Positions 43,800 to 53,752 of a DNA stretch of 64,000 nucleotides are shown piece by piece. Location: positions 620,001 to 684,000 of the forward strand of contig CP019636.1 of the NCBI GenBank assembly GCA_002163975.1, written 5' to 3'. The stretch comes from Nostocales cyanobacterium HT-58-2. GTDB taxonomy: Bacteria > Cyanobacteriota > Cyanobacteriia > Cyanobacteriales > Nostocaceae. Every line of letters begins with the position of its first letter. The stretch's first letter is position 1. The notes under the pieces are model-generated. The model was not told where the DNA came from. It saw only the letters and a list, made by a program, of their open reading frames with translations, and did not search any database. Made by a program: the position numbers and the translations under genes.

Positions 43800-44972
43800 T
43801 TAAATCTCTAATCCTTGACTACTCCAAATTTCTCGTAGTTGCTGCTTATAGAGTTCCTCAGTATATTTTATGGCAGTACTTCTAGCTGATGAACCCATTT
43901 CTTGGCGCATTGATTCGTTAGCAGCTAAAAAATCTAATTTTTCAGCAATAGCTTTTTCATCTCTAGGAGGTACTATAAATCCATTGACGCCATCTTCCAC
44001 CAAGTCAGCAGCACCACAATGAGAAGTTACGATAACAGGCAATCCACTTGCCATTGCTTCGAGTACGACTAAACCAAAACCATCTTCAACGGAAGGTAAA
44101 ACGAAGACGCTTGCACGACCAAAAACTTCCACGGGGTCTTGGTGACTGAAATTCCAAAATTCTTGCTTGATATGAGAATTTTGACTGAGCGTATTCTCTA
44201 TTAAAATTCGCAGTACACGAGTTGACGCACCACCTACTAATATCAATTCCGAGTTAGGAATTTTAGCTCTCAAAAATCCAGGAATTAAATACTGAACACC
44301 TTTACGTGGTTCGATAGTCCCTACATAAAGTGTGCGGAAAGTTGAATCAGTTTTGACCGCAGGACGAAACTTTTTAGTATCTACAAAAGGCGTCAGGACA
44401 GCGATTTTTTCTGCTGGGAATCCTGCATCAATAAATGTTTGTTTAGCAACTTGAGAAAGAACAACAATTAAATCAGCCTGTTGGCATTCTCCAGAGAACC
44501 GTTGCAGCATTTTGGAATTCATACTTGCCACAGTAGGGTCATTGAGAAACATTAACTCTTGCTGAATTTGTTCTTGCATAAATGGAAGATAACTGTTGAG
44601 GCAATAAAGCCAAGCAGTCGCTCCTTTTGCTTTTGCTGCTTTGAATGCTAAGTAAGTTTGACCTGCTACCCCCATAATCAAATTGCAGGGGTGAGATTTT
44701 AATCTCTTACTAACCTGTTGATCAAAATAGAGATCGCTCAAAAGGACAGCCCAATCATTGCGACGACGTAGTAAAGGGATAGAGAGTAATCGCTGGGAAG
44801 CTCGAGAATCTCCAACAGGGTATACACTAAAGTGAGTTTCAGGTGCTTTTGACCCCGCACAAAATACAGTTAAGTCTGCGAGTTCGCTCAAGCCTGCGGC
44901 CGCATTTGCTAGGCAACCTCCTTGACCTCCTGTACCTAATCCTGTGTTGCAAGTGAGTGTAACTTTCATCAT
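43800..44972 (-). CDS. GT4 family glycosyltransferase
   Basis: 390 aa. MMKVTLTCNTGLGTGGQGGCLANAAAGL start, then LNSYLPFMQEQIQQELMF, AKQTFIDAGFPAEKI, TLYVGTIEPRKGVQYLI, and the E-x7-E motif DGFGLVVLEAMASGLPVIV. The GGQGG loop is a longer version of the GGxx acceptor motif. First of the glycosyltransferase genes after hepA in transcription order, separated from it by about 470 bp. That gap could allow separate transcription. Confidence 0.87.
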   Translation of the reverse strand: MMKVTLTCNTGLGTGGQGGCLANAAAGLSELADLTVFCAGSKAPETHFSVYPVGDSRASQRLLSIPLLRRRNDWAVLLSDLYFDQQVSKRLKSHPCNLIMGVAGQTYLAFKAAKAKGATAWLYCLNSYLPFMQEQIQQELMFLNDPTVASMNSKMLQRFSGECQQADLIVVLSQVAKQTFIDAGFPAEKIAVLTPFVDTKKFRPAVKTDSTFRTLYVGTIEPRKGVQYLIPGFLRAKIPNSELILVGGASTRVLRILIENTLSQNSHIKQEFWNFSHQDPVEVFGRASVFVLPSVEDGFGLVVLEAMASGLPVIVTSHCGAADLVEDGVNGFIVPPRDEKAIAEKLDFLAANESMRQEMGSSARSTAIKYTEELYKQQLREIWSSQGLEI

Positions 44973-45439
44973 TATATTTTTACGTCGTCAGTGAGTTTAA
45001 AACAGTTGGCTTGGAGCAAACTTCATCAAAAATTATTAAATAATGTTCAACTCAGTCTACGTAGTTCAGTTTCTCTGGAAGAGAATTGCAGTCAAATGTG
45101 AGGAGAGTGTAGTGTTAAATTTTGCTTACACAAGACTCCTTAAACTACAGATTCCGGAAAGCTATTTCCATAAACTTTGACACATTTTTTTCTTTTTTAA
45201 AGGGGAATGAGACGCAGTGCTGGACCCAATCACCCCCTAATGCTTGCTGCTTTATGCCAACTTGTTGCACTGCTTTCCCAACAAAAACAGAGCTAGAACT
45301 GGGCTAATAAATTTTTATTCGTTCGTCGTAATAACCTATATTCATCCTGGCGGTAAAACTTCTACCATTCATCTATTCTGCCAGTATAAAGAATCTCAAC
45401 ATAGAAGGATTGCTTACTGAGGAACTCGTTGAGTCGATG
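44973..45439. other. 467-bp intergenic region between hepA and the GT4 cluster
   Basis: Holds the end of the hepA transcript and the start region of the GT4 at 44972. A short frame at 45122-45307 reads as non-protein-like (runs of Phe/Leu) and is rejected. A weak ctggc/gccag stem at 45346-45383 is the only structure found. No clear promoter box. Confidence 0.45.
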
Positions 45440-47308
45440 CTACGCCTGATCCATTTCATATTGTTTGTTGTGAAGCTCCCACAGCTTACCACCTTGCTTG
45501 AGTAAATCTTGATACGTGCCCTGCTCGACAATACGTCCTCCTTTCTCAAGGACAACGACTTTGTCTGCTTTCGCAACTGTGGAGAGCCTGTGTGCAATAG
45601 CAATGACTGTGCGACCTACAGAGAGCTTTTCTATCGACTCCTGAATAAGCCGTTCTGAGACAGAATCTAAAGCGCTGGTTGCTTCATCTAAAATGAGAAT
45701 TTCCGGATCACGCAGCAAAGCACGAGCGATCGCAATCCTCTGTCTTTGTCCTCCAGACATATTCACACCGCGATCGCCCAGTTGTGTCTCAAAACCTTGA
45801 GGTAACTCTTCAATAAAGTCGAGCGCATTTGCTAAGCGAGCTGCTTCTCTAATCTCGGCGTCAGTTGCTCCTGTTGTACCGTAGGCAATATTGTTCCGAA
45901 CAGATGTATTGAAGATAAATGTATCTTGACTGACAACAGCCATTTTGCGACGCAGTGAGTTGACTTCAAATTGTCTAACATCAACTCCATCAATTAACAC
46001 TTTACCTTCGGTGACATCATGGAATCGGGGAATTAAATCCACAAGGGTACTTTTACCAGATCCTGACTCTCCCACCATTGCCGTCATTTTTCCTCGCTCA
46101 ATGGAGAGAGTAATATTATTGAGGACTGGATTATTGGGTCCGTAGGCAAAATCTACTGAGACTAAGTCTATAGACCTCTTTAAACCTTGAAACTCAATCG
46201 TACCGTTCTGCAAGTAAGTTTTGTTTTCTCTTCGCAAAAGATCCTGAATATTATCTATTGAACCTTGAAGAGTGTTGAGGAATGCTACAGTTCCGTTAAT
46301 ATCTTGTATAATTGGCACGAGGCGAAACAGGACAAAGAAAAATGTCAGCAAAGAACCTACTTGTAGCGTTCCATTCACCATAAAGTTACTAAACGCTACG
46401 ATAATCATGCCTATGAGGACGCTCATCACGACCCCCTCAGCAATGGGTTTAACAAGTGTCCAGGTTAAAACAACTGTAGTTGAAGCACTAACAACCTGAT
46501 TGCTTGCTTTATAGTAACGCTGCCGCTCAAATTCTTGAGTACCAAATGCTTGAACGGTGCGAATACCATTGATAAATTCTATTGCTGTTGAGGTGAACTG
46601 ACCATTAGCAACTGACATACCAAAACTTGTTTCTCTCACCTTGGCATTTAGCGTTCTCAAGCCAACTGCTAAAAGTGTGAAGGCTAATATGGAAATAATT
46701 GTGAGTTGCCACGATATCAAGAACATTGATATGAGATAGACAATAATTGTCAATCCTCTGGTGACTAAAAATGCCCCTCCACTGAAACCTGTTCTTATCC
46801 TTTCAATTTCTGTCGTGATGGTGTTTATGAGTTCACCAGAACGAGTTTTGGCAAAGTATGAGAGGGGCAACGCTTGTAATTGTTCAAAAATTTGCTTGCG
46901 CAGGCGATCGCCCAGATTGAGTTGAGCGAGTTCAGTGTAAACTTGAGCAAAGTAGTTGAATGCTGCACGCACCCAAGTACTCAATAAAATCAAAATAGAG
47001 ATTCGGTATAAACGACTAATTGGTGATGCATTGGCACCCAAAATCCAGATATCAAACCACTCTACTCCAGTACGAATTGGTTCAGCATTATTTGGATCAC
47101 TAGTCAAACTTTGCAAAAAAGAAAGTAAAAAACCAATACTAACGCCTTCAAAAGTTGCTGCCAGAAACGAAAAAATTAAAGCTAAGATGGTAACCTTACG
47201 AAAGTGGCGAAACTCTCCTAATATCAAAGAGTTGTTCTGCCAGAATCTAGTTGCCTTAATTAAATTCTTCAGCAAACCGCTGAGTGGCTTGGAAAGTTTG
47301 AGATACAT
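45440..47308 (-). CDS. hepA: HepA-like ABC exporter (fused permease and ATPase)
   Basis: About 622 aa, six-TM permease followed by an ATPase domain, the half-transporter plan of MsbA-type exporters that work as homodimers. Walker A is GESGSGKST near residue 418, signature MSGGQRQRIAIARAL near 516 and Walker B ILILDEATSALD near 539, all intact. Located directly after the HepC-like gene, as I recall hepA following hepC in the Anabaena HEP island; HepA there is needed for the heterocyst envelope polysaccharide layer. ATG at 47308 is used; the reading from TTG at 47314 would add two residues. Assignment to hepA rests on this context and needs sequence comparison. Confidence 0.75.
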   Translation of the reverse strand: MYLKLSKPLSGLLKNLIKATRFWQNNSLILGEFRHFRKVTILALIFSFLAATFEGVSIGFLLSFLQSLTSDPNNAEPIRTGVEWFDIWILGANASPISRLYRISILILLSTWVRAAFNYFAQVYTELAQLNLGDRLRKQIFEQLQALPLSYFAKTRSGELINTITTEIERIRTGFSGGAFLVTRGLTIIVYLISMFLISWQLTIISILAFTLLAVGLRTLNAKVRETSFGMSVANGQFTSTAIEFINGIRTVQAFGTQEFERQRYYKASNQVVSASTTVVLTWTLVKPIAEGVVMSVLIGMIIVAFSNFMVNGTLQVGSLLTFFFVLFRLVPIIQDINGTVAFLNTLQGSIDNIQDLLRRENKTYLQNGTIEFQGLKRSIDLVSVDFAYGPNNPVLNNITLSIERGKMTAMVGESGSGKSTLVDLIPRFHDVTEGKVLIDGVDVRQFEVNSLRRKMAVVSQDTFIFNTSVRNNIAYGTTGATDAEIREAARLANALDFIEELPQGFETQLGDRGVNMSGGQRQRIAIARALLRDPEILILDEATSALDSVSERLIQESIEKLSVGRTVIAIAHRLSTVAKADKVVVLEKGGRIVEQGTYQDLLKQGGKLWELHNKQYEMDQA

Positions 47309-47367
47309 GGGCAATGTTCAACCGTAGTTTTGCAGGGAAGATAGAGCACTGTGAATACTATATTTCA

Positions 47368-47402
47368 TGAAATGCCGCAACGTGTTTACGTGCGGCATTT
47401 CA
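47368..47402. promoter_or_regulatory. 12-bp perfect hairpin in the hepC-hepA gap
   Basis: tgaaatgccgca (47368-47379) pairs exactly with tgcggcatttca (47391-47402), with an 11-nt loop. It is in the 225-bp space between the hepC stop and hepA start, about 60 bp before hepA. There is no T-run typical of a terminator on the - strand. It may be a leader structure, RNA-processing site or attenuator of hepA. Confidence 0.6.
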
Positions 47403-47533
47403 ACTTACTACTGTACTAATGTACTAAGAATCAGTAGTCATTTTGTCAGAATGAAGGAGAGCGAGAGCCGCTTTGTCAGGTTGGAACCTATGTTTGTTCT
47501 CAAAAGTGTTCAAGCCATGAGGTCATGAACAAA

Positions 47534-48364
47534 TCACAGAGTTGGACTATCCAGATGTAATAGATTCGACTCTGCCTCAACCTCCCATGACCCCATCATT
47601 CCTGGTAATCTATTGAGATTTCGTTGCGCTTCTGGACTCAACCGTACTGCATCTTCCAAAGTCCAGCAACGAGGTCCGGTCAAACTCATTTCACCGCGCA
47701 GCACATTAAACAACTGTGGCAGATGGTCCAATCCATACCTACGCATCCAACGTCCCAGAGTTGTCAGATTCTGCTCATCTTCCCCATCACACAAACTGCC
47801 TTGATATGCGATTATTGCTTTATCACTATTTGCTTTTGTGCTGACTTTCGTTGTGCGAAACTTAAAAACCTTGAAAAGTTTTCCCCGTTGTCCTATGTGC
47901 CACTGGCAAGACACCAATGGTCCTGGGGAGTAAACACTCATCAGCACAACTAATCCCAACATCATTGGACTGACAGCAAGCAGAAATAGCAATGCGACGA
48001 GCCACTCAGTAAGACGCCTCAACCACCATAATACTGAATCGGTTGGTTTTGGCTGTTTCTCGCTAGAGGGTATGCGCAGGAATATAGGCTTGCTGGCTTG
48101 CTCGCAAGCATCTGCCCAAAATTTCAGCCTGACTTCACCGAGTTTTGGATCTATGCGCACCAAATTTACTGGAGAGTGCTTTAGGCACTCCACTAATAAT
48201 TGCTTTTTATCCAGTGGAGGCATATGCGGCTGTTTCACCACTCCAGGAAGCATCACCAGCAGTTGACTCCGTCGCCACTGAAGTGTGCAGTACTGGGAGG
48301 GATGATCTTGTTGCTGCTTCACAGTATAGGAATTCTCTAATGTTGGTATTAGTGAGGTTGTCAT
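47534..48364 (-). CDS. hepC: HepC-like sugar-phosphate transferase with altered dyad
   Basis: 276 aa. The N-terminal part (residues 1-115) is soluble and rich in charged residues. The C-terminal part is a bacterial sugar transferase (PF02397) domain with one TM helix (WLVALLFLLAVSPMMLGLVVL) and PLVSCQWHIGQRGKLFKVFKFRTTKV. The usual catalytic LDELPQ reads LDHLPQ here, Asp kept but Glu changed to His (codon CAT). LFNVLRGEMSLTGPR follows as expected, and the family RPGITGWAQ block is replaced by LPGMMGSWEVEAESN. Start is ATG at 48364; a reading from TTG at 48409 is less likely. The call HepC is from recall of the family and the hepA neighbour. Confidence 0.72.
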   Translation of the reverse strand: MTTSLIPTLENSYTVKQQQDHPSQYCTLQWRRSQLLVMLPGVVKQPHMPPLDKKQLLVECLKHSPVNLVRIDPKLGEVRLKFWADACEQASKPIFLRIPSSEKQPKPTDSVLWWLRRLTEWLVALLFLLAVSPMMLGLVVLMSVYSPGPLVSCQWHIGQRGKLFKVFKFRTTKVSTKANSDKAIIAYQGSLCDGEDEQNLTTLGRWMRRYGLDHLPQLFNVLRGEMSLTGPRCWTLEDAVRLSPEAQRNLNRLPGMMGSWEVEAESNLLHLDSPTL

Positions 48365-49478
48365 ATGTATTGGCACTAATAGTATGGTAGATAACTGACC
48401 TGATATCAAAGGCTGTAAAAGCCAAAGACACCGATCTGCGTCTTGCTCTTCACTCCAAAACTGGAGGAAGTTGAGTGGAAAAATGATAGTACGACATCCC
48501 TAACAGTAATTGCACATCTTCGGTGAATTTGCCTTTAGACAAAGATGTACAAGATACAACAGAAGTTTTTAGAGAAATCTAAGAAACTTCGCTCTTGTAT
48601 TGTTTGAAGGGGATTTAATATCTAGGATATAAGACTCAGTAGGGATAACGGTTACTAAAATAGATTCTTTATTTACTCTTTAAACATCAAGTGTGTTTTC
48701 TAGAGAATTATTAAGTTCTTATGAATAACTGAATTTATATATCTACGTAATAAATCTTTTACTTGTCATCACACATCCTTTAAACAAAATTATATAATTT
48801 CAATTTTAAAAAGCTTAATTTTTAAGCTATAAAATTATACAATTTTTATGGATTTTGTAGATAGCATAAAGTTTATTTTTGTCTAAATTATTAGAGCGGC
48901 AGTTCTGAAAAAGCTTGTTCCAGTAGAAAAAGAACTTTTAAAACAACATATAATTTATCAAAATTTCACTCACTATTGTTCTATATCTCGTTGTTATTTA
49001 CCTATCATATGCAACTCATAAAAGCTAAAATAACAGATTTTTGTAGCATATTTATATATATATAAGATATCTATTAATTCAAAATTATATATCGTAAACT
49101 AAGTATGTTAACAATACCAATCAAAGTTAACATCAATTTGATATTTTTGTCATCAAGCATCATTCAATTGTAAAACACTGTCTTAGAGAAAGCTGATAAG
49201 TCGTGGAGTAACCTCCCAGTGTCTAGAGAATAACCAAAGTATTTAACTAACTTATACCTGACTAATGTATGGGGTGTTAAGTATGAGGGCAGGATGAAAC
49301 AAGAAGTTCAGGCACTACAGAAATGACAGAATTAATACTTAAGAAAAAATACGGCTCATACTAACACTAAGGTCATAAGCCGCATTGATGACTGTATTTT
49401 TGTTATTTCTAGAGTGGGAACAGATGTTAGACGTAGTTAAGCTATCTCTTCCCTTACATCCTTAGATGATTTTGCCCT
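48365..49478. other. 1.1-kb AT-rich intergenic region upstream of hepC
   Basis: Long spacer between a Wzc kinase gene and hepC on the same strand. It is strongly AT-rich with tatatata runs (about 49055-49067) and no protein-like open frame. It should hold the hepC promoter, and its length suggests extended regulation, as expected if the operon is developmentally controlled. A scan by eye for GTA-N8-TAC (NtcA) found none. Confidence 0.5.
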
Positions 49479-51707
49479 TTATTTCTCGAGAGCTTGTTGC
49501 AATGCAAATCGATGTTGCTGCGCATAGGGTACGTATGTACTTGTGGAGTTTGATACTCCATTTGCCACAACACCCAATAAGTTTAACCTACTTAGCATGG
49601 CTGTCGCCTGCGTAAGTTGGGTTCGAGTTACCCTGCCAATGCTAGCTACCATGACTACTCCACGACACGATGATGCTGTCAACATGGCATCTACTAAACC
49701 AAGCACTGGAGTGGAATCTACAAGTACCAAATCATAGTTTTCCTCAAATGTTGCCATTAATTGCTGCATCCGAGGGGAACTCAACAAATTAGCAGGGTCA
49801 GCAGGTGTTGGTCCTGCAGTCAAAATGTCGATATAGGATGAACCTGATGACTGAATACTAATCTGGTTGGGTATAGTGACATCACTTGCCAGTAGCGTTG
49901 AAAGTCCTTGTTCGTTGGGAAGATTAAGTTGTTTGTGCAAACTAGGCTCTCGTAGATTGGCGTCAATCAGTAGTACCCGTTTGTGTAAACGAGCAGCACT
50001 CATTGCTAAACCCAATGCCAGAGCTGACTTACCCTCATCTGATAAAGCTGAGGTAATCATCAATGATTTGAACGAAGAAACAGAGTTCAAAAGTTCAATA
50101 TTTTTATAAATCAGATCCAGCGATTCCCAACGCGGTGTGGATTGCAACACCTGAATTGTCCAAGGAGCAGGGACTTCTGGTCTGCCAAACGGTAACTTAA
50201 TAACTGATTCTCTGGTTTTGGCAGGTGGCAACTTGGGAGTTGTTCCTAATATTGGTAGGGAAACCTGCTTCTCCAACTCAGCTGTGGTGTGAACAGAATC
50301 ATCAGCCGCTTCACGGACAAAGGCAGCAATACCTCCCAACATCAACCCAACCACTGCACCCAACAGCAGGTTCTGCTTGAGATTGGGACCCAGCTGTGCA
50401 CCCAATTGCGGTTCTTCGACAACTTGCCAGTTGAATCCACCCTTGGCAAGTTCTTGCCGCAATCCCTGTTCTGCTTTCAAAAGTTCTTGCAATCTCTCAC
50501 GGCTCAGTTTTACTTGGGGCTCTATACGACCGTACTCAGCTAACAAGATAGGGAATCGTTTGAGTTCACCACGGAGTTCTTGCTCTTTTTTCGCCAGAAC
50601 TTGATCGCGAGCGCTCAGAGACACTATTGTGGTTTGTGTACCCACCAGTTCTGCTGAAAGACTGAGATCAATTTGGCTCTTTTGCCCTTGCTGTAAGAGA
50701 GAAGGTGCTTGGGCGCTCACTTGTTCTGACCCCAACGTCCGTCTTTGCTCTTGCTGTAACAATGCCTTTTGGCTCTGAAGTTGATCTACCAACTTCCGCA
50801 CACTCGGAGCTTCATCTGTAAAGCGCAAGCGTTCTTGTGCTAGGGATAGTTCTGTTTTCTGGATTTCGTTCAGCAATGCTTGATAGCGAGTAGACTGACT
50901 CAAACGAGCTTCAACAAGAGCAGTCTGTGGATTACTTTGGAGTTGTTGTTGTAAAGATTTATACTTTGCTTCAGCTTGCTCATACTCAGAACGAGTGGTG
51001 CGCCGCTCTTGCTCAATCTTGGTCAAATCATCCTGTATGGCTTTTGCTTGGGACTCTGGATCTATAAGATTTTGCGTTCTGCGAAACCTTTGTAAGTTAG
51101 CTTCAGCCGCACTAACTTCTTCACCTACTTTCTTTAACTGTTCTCTAATGACTTTAAGCCCTTTTCTTAAACGATCATCCTGCTGCTGAATGTTGTAGTC
51201 TAAGTAAACTTTTTGCATTGCCTCCAGAACTTTGTGGGTTTTGTTTGGATCTTTGTCGGTATATTGCACCTCAAAGATTTTAGTGGCAACGTTATCTTCC
51301 TTATTTTTAATTTGACTTAAAGCCAAAGCGCTTTTGAGCTGAGCTACACTCATGTCTGGATACTCAGGCTTGAGCTGATCAACTGCTTTTTGAAGCAGAG
51401 GAGAACTTTGCATCAAGTTCAGCTGAGTTGCAGCGTCTACCACAACAGTAGGGTCGGCAAACTGATTTTCTGCGCCATTGCCACCTCCTTCACTCTTTCC
51501 TTGATAGTTAGGTTCTACCAACAACTGCATTGAGCTTCTGTAAGTAGGTGCTGTCCTCTTTGTGATCACACCTGCAATGGCAATGGAAGCTACAAATGCT
51601 GCTAAAAACCAAGGAAATCTGCGTATTAAAACCGCAAACAGTTGTCCGTAACCCGGTTCTGACTCAGCAACTGGATTCACATATGGACTTAGACTGCTTT
51701 GAACCAC
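49479..51707 (-). CDS. Wzc-type polysaccharide co-polymerase / tyrosine autokinase, second copy
   Basis: 742 aa. TM1 near residue 30-50, long coiled-coil periplasmic region, TM2 near 440-460 (LLGAVVGLMLGGIAAFV), then a kinase-like domain. Walker A is ALSDEGKSALA near residue 552, Walker A' VLLIDANLREP, and Walker B LVLVDSTP near 657. The C-terminal tail carries one Tyr pair (TYVPY) instead of a long Tyr cluster. It is only distantly related to the copy at 100-2280, so the two probably serve different polymers. GTG start with AGGG nine bases upstream. Belongs to the right-hand island, upstream of hepC. Confidence 0.88.
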   Translation of the reverse strand: MVQSSLSPYVNPVAESEPGYGQLFAVLIRRFPWFLAAFVASIAIAGVITKRTAPTYRSSMQLLVEPNYQGKSEGGGNGAENQFADPTVVVDAATQLNLMQSSPLLQKAVDQLKPEYPDMSVAQLKSALALSQIKNKEDNVATKIFEVQYTDKDPNKTHKVLEAMQKVYLDYNIQQQDDRLRKGLKVIREQLKKVGEEVSAAEANLQRFRRTQNLIDPESQAKAIQDDLTKIEQERRTTRSEYEQAEAKYKSLQQQLQSNPQTALVEARLSQSTRYQALLNEIQKTELSLAQERLRFTDEAPSVRKLVDQLQSQKALLQQEQRRTLGSEQVSAQAPSLLQQGQKSQIDLSLSAELVGTQTTIVSLSARDQVLAKKEQELRGELKRFPILLAEYGRIEPQVKLSRERLQELLKAEQGLRQELAKGGFNWQVVEEPQLGAQLGPNLKQNLLLGAVVGLMLGGIAAFVREAADDSVHTTAELEKQVSLPILGTTPKLPPAKTRESVIKLPFGRPEVPAPWTIQVLQSTPRWESLDLIYKNIELLNSVSSFKSLMITSALSDEGKSALALGLAMSAARLHKRVLLIDANLREPSLHKQLNLPNEQGLSTLLASDVTIPNQISIQSSGSSYIDILTAGPTPADPANLLSSPRMQQLMATFEENYDLVLVDSTPVLGLVDAMLTASSCRGVVMVASIGRVTRTQLTQATAMLSRLNLLGVVANGVSNSTSTYVPYAQQHRFALQQALEK

Positions 51708-51731
51708 CTTTACTATCCCTCAGCTAACAAA

Positions 51732-52832
51732 TTAAATGAATAATGTATTTACGGCACAAGCTTGTTCAATAACTTGCTCGACTTTACTAAAGAAAGCCTC
51801 CTCCGAAAAGTTTGTCACCGCGTGATTACGGATATTTTCGTAATCCCAATAGATTTCCCTGGCTTCTAGTAGAGCAGCTTGCAGTGATTCTGGCGTTTGC
51901 CTCTTAAAAAAGACTCCTGTTTTACCAGGTATTTGAGTGTCTAATACCCCACCTGCTCCAAATGCGATGACAGGTGTTCCACTGGCATTTGCTTCTACTG
52001 GCACTAATCCATAATCTTCTAGGGCTGCAACTATAACAGACTTAGCTTTAGAAAACAACTGAGTGCGTTGTGTATCAGTTACGTGTCCTACAAACTCTAT
52101 ATTATTTAGCGCTTTAGACTTTAACCTCTCTTTTTCTGGACCATTTCCTGATATCAATAACCGCCATCCTAGCCAGTTAAAAGCCTCAACTATTATATCA
52201 AGGCGCTTGTAGCTGATCATCCGAGCTGAGGCAAGATAAAAGTCTTCCTTCGTATCTGAAAAAACAAATTTACTAGTGTCTATTGGATAATTAATAACAA
52301 TCGCTTTTTTCCCGTAGGTACTTTTAATGCGACGAGCTACAACGCTGGAGTTAGCAATGTAAAGATCAGGTTCCTGTGCGCAGGCAAGGTCAACCTTTCT
52401 CATGACATGAAAGATTTGTTCAATTAACGGAGCAAAATATCGATAGTCTCCGTACTCTCGTAAATATGTTTCTGTATCCCACAAAAAACGAGTCACATTA
52501 TGACAGAAGCAAATGTGGCGTGCCTCTGGATTTTTTCGCACTGCTTTAGCAAAGCTAGTACTACTGCTGATGATAAGGTCATATTCTTGCAGGTCTAATG
52601 CCCGAAATGCTGGAAAATAGAAGGGAGCCATCAACCTGAAATACTTCGCTGCTCCTGGAATGTTTTGGAGAAAGGTTGTCTTAACAATACGCTCACCCAA
52701 ATCAATTGTTTGTTCAGGGTCGTATAAGGAAGTAAAAACATCTGCTTCAGGATAGCGCTTGCAGAGCAATTCAAAAACGCGCTCTGCCCCTCCTTTTTGA
52801 GTTAAATAATCATGCACTAAGGCAATTTTCAT
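51732..52832 (-). CDS. GT4 family glycosyltransferase
   Basis: 366 aa. It begins MKIALVHDYLTQKGGAERVFELL, typical of the mannosyltransferase-like group (WbaZ type), with SLYDPEQTIDL. The donor domain carries VVIN/IVINYPIDTSKFVF, ARMISYKRLDIIVEAF and the E-x7-E motif EDYGLVPVEANASGTPVIA. AAGGA is placed well before the ATG. It is 24 bp from the Wzc gene (upstream of it in the direction of transcription), so one transcript is likely. Mannose as donor is possible but not certain. Confidence 0.87.
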   Translation of the reverse strand: MKIALVHDYLTQKGGAERVFELLCKRYPEADVFTSLYDPEQTIDLGERIVKTTFLQNIPGAAKYFRLMAPFYFPAFRALDLQEYDLIISSSTSFAKAVRKNPEARHICFCHNVTRFLWDTETYLREYGDYRYFAPLIEQIFHVMRKVDLACAQEPDLYIANSSVVARRIKSTYGKKAIVINYPIDTSKFVFSDTKEDFYLASARMISYKRLDIIVEAFNWLGWRLLISGNGPEKERLKSKALNNIEFVGHVTDTQRTQLFSKAKSVIVAALEDYGLVPVEANASGTPVIAFGAGGVLDTQIPGKTGVFFKRQTPESLQAALLEAREIYWDYENIRNHAVTNFSEEAFFSKVEQVIEQACAVNTLFI

Positions 52833-52987
52833 ATATTCCTTGTGGATTTACTTTATACAACTATCTACATTAAAAATAGGTTTGCTCTGAACACTGCACC
52901 CCCTTTAAGCAATTCAAGAGACTATTTTGCAAATCCGATTTATGTTCCTATTTGTTCCCAAGATACTAAAAGATTATTTTTACAATG

Positions 52988-53752
52988 TTAATTTTTAATA
53001 AATATTTCGTAAGGAGCAAAGAAAGAAGTCAATAAACTATTTGGAATATTAGGAACTTGAGATTTATAACGACTGATCGCTTGCTTTTTTTGTTCATGAA
53101 CGGAACTGATACACAGGCGGTACGCATGATGAGCTATGTATTGCAAACATAGTTTGAAAGGCAGGACATTGTACCAGAATATCCAAATAGGATATTGCAG
53201 TAGCTCTAAGTGAGTCTCGGATTGGGCGATCGCCATCTGAACAACTTCATAAGTTGCCTCATGATCAGGGTGACCATCTTTGCTATGGGGTACATAAATT
53301 TCTCCTGGTTGAAAGGATTTCAAGAGTGCAACCAGATAGTCGATTAACTGTTGACGTTGTTCGCTCGTCAGTTGTGCTAGTGAACCATCTGTGTAACCAA
53401 GAAAGTAGGTTTGTGATTTTTCTATACCCAAATTATCAAGGGCGCTCAGTGCTTCTTGCTGGCGGACTTGAATAATTTCTTCGGCTTTTATCCACTCTGG
53501 TCTACCGTAACGTCCATCTGTCAGGAATACTACCTTCACAGGTATTCCTTGCGAACGTTTGAGGGCAATCATTCCTCCACAACCTATAGTTTCATCATCT
53601 TGGTGTGGAGCAAAGACTATGGCTGGTTTGTTACTCACTTTCAAGGGTTGACTTTGAACTCGTAAAACCCAGTTACAGACTCTACTATTCATATCTCGAA
53701 TTTTCCACTCTATACTCTCTCGGATTTTTTTTGGAAGAGGAATTTTAGACAT
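52988..53752 (-). CDS. PIG-L/LmbE family deacetylase
   Basis: 254 aa. PIG-L fold enzymes are zinc-dependent deacetylases of N-acetyl sugars or related substrates. The signature is APHQDDETIGCGG at residues 48-60 (His50, Asp52, Asp53) and VPHSKDGHPDHEATYEVV further on (His-x-x-Asp-His zinc site). The first 40 residues are charged and unstructured. It overlaps the next gene upstream by eight bases (ATGTCTAA), so translation is coupled. It could create a free amine on a glycan or a precursor. Substrate is unknown. Confidence 0.87.
   Translation of the reverse strand: MSKIPLPKKIRESIEWKIRDMNSRVCNWVLRVQSQPLKVSNKPAIVFAPHQDDETIGCGGMIALKRSQGIPVKVVFLTDGRYGRPEWIKAEEIIQVRQQEALSALDNLGIEKSQTYFLGYTDGSLAQLTSEQRQQLIDYLVALLKSFQPGEIYVPHSKDGHPDHEATYEVVQMAIAQSETHLELLQYPIWIFWYNVLPFKLCLQYIAHHAYRLCISSVHEQKKQAISRYKSQVPNIPNSLLTSFFAPYEIFIKN

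Noticed and set aside
45122..45307. 61-codon frame downstream of hepA
   Set aside because: No ribosome site, and the composition is typical of AT-rich spacer DNA.
48365..49478. NtcA-type GTA-N8-TAC site upstream of hepC
   Set aside because: Looked for by eye because of the heterocyst link; no instance found.
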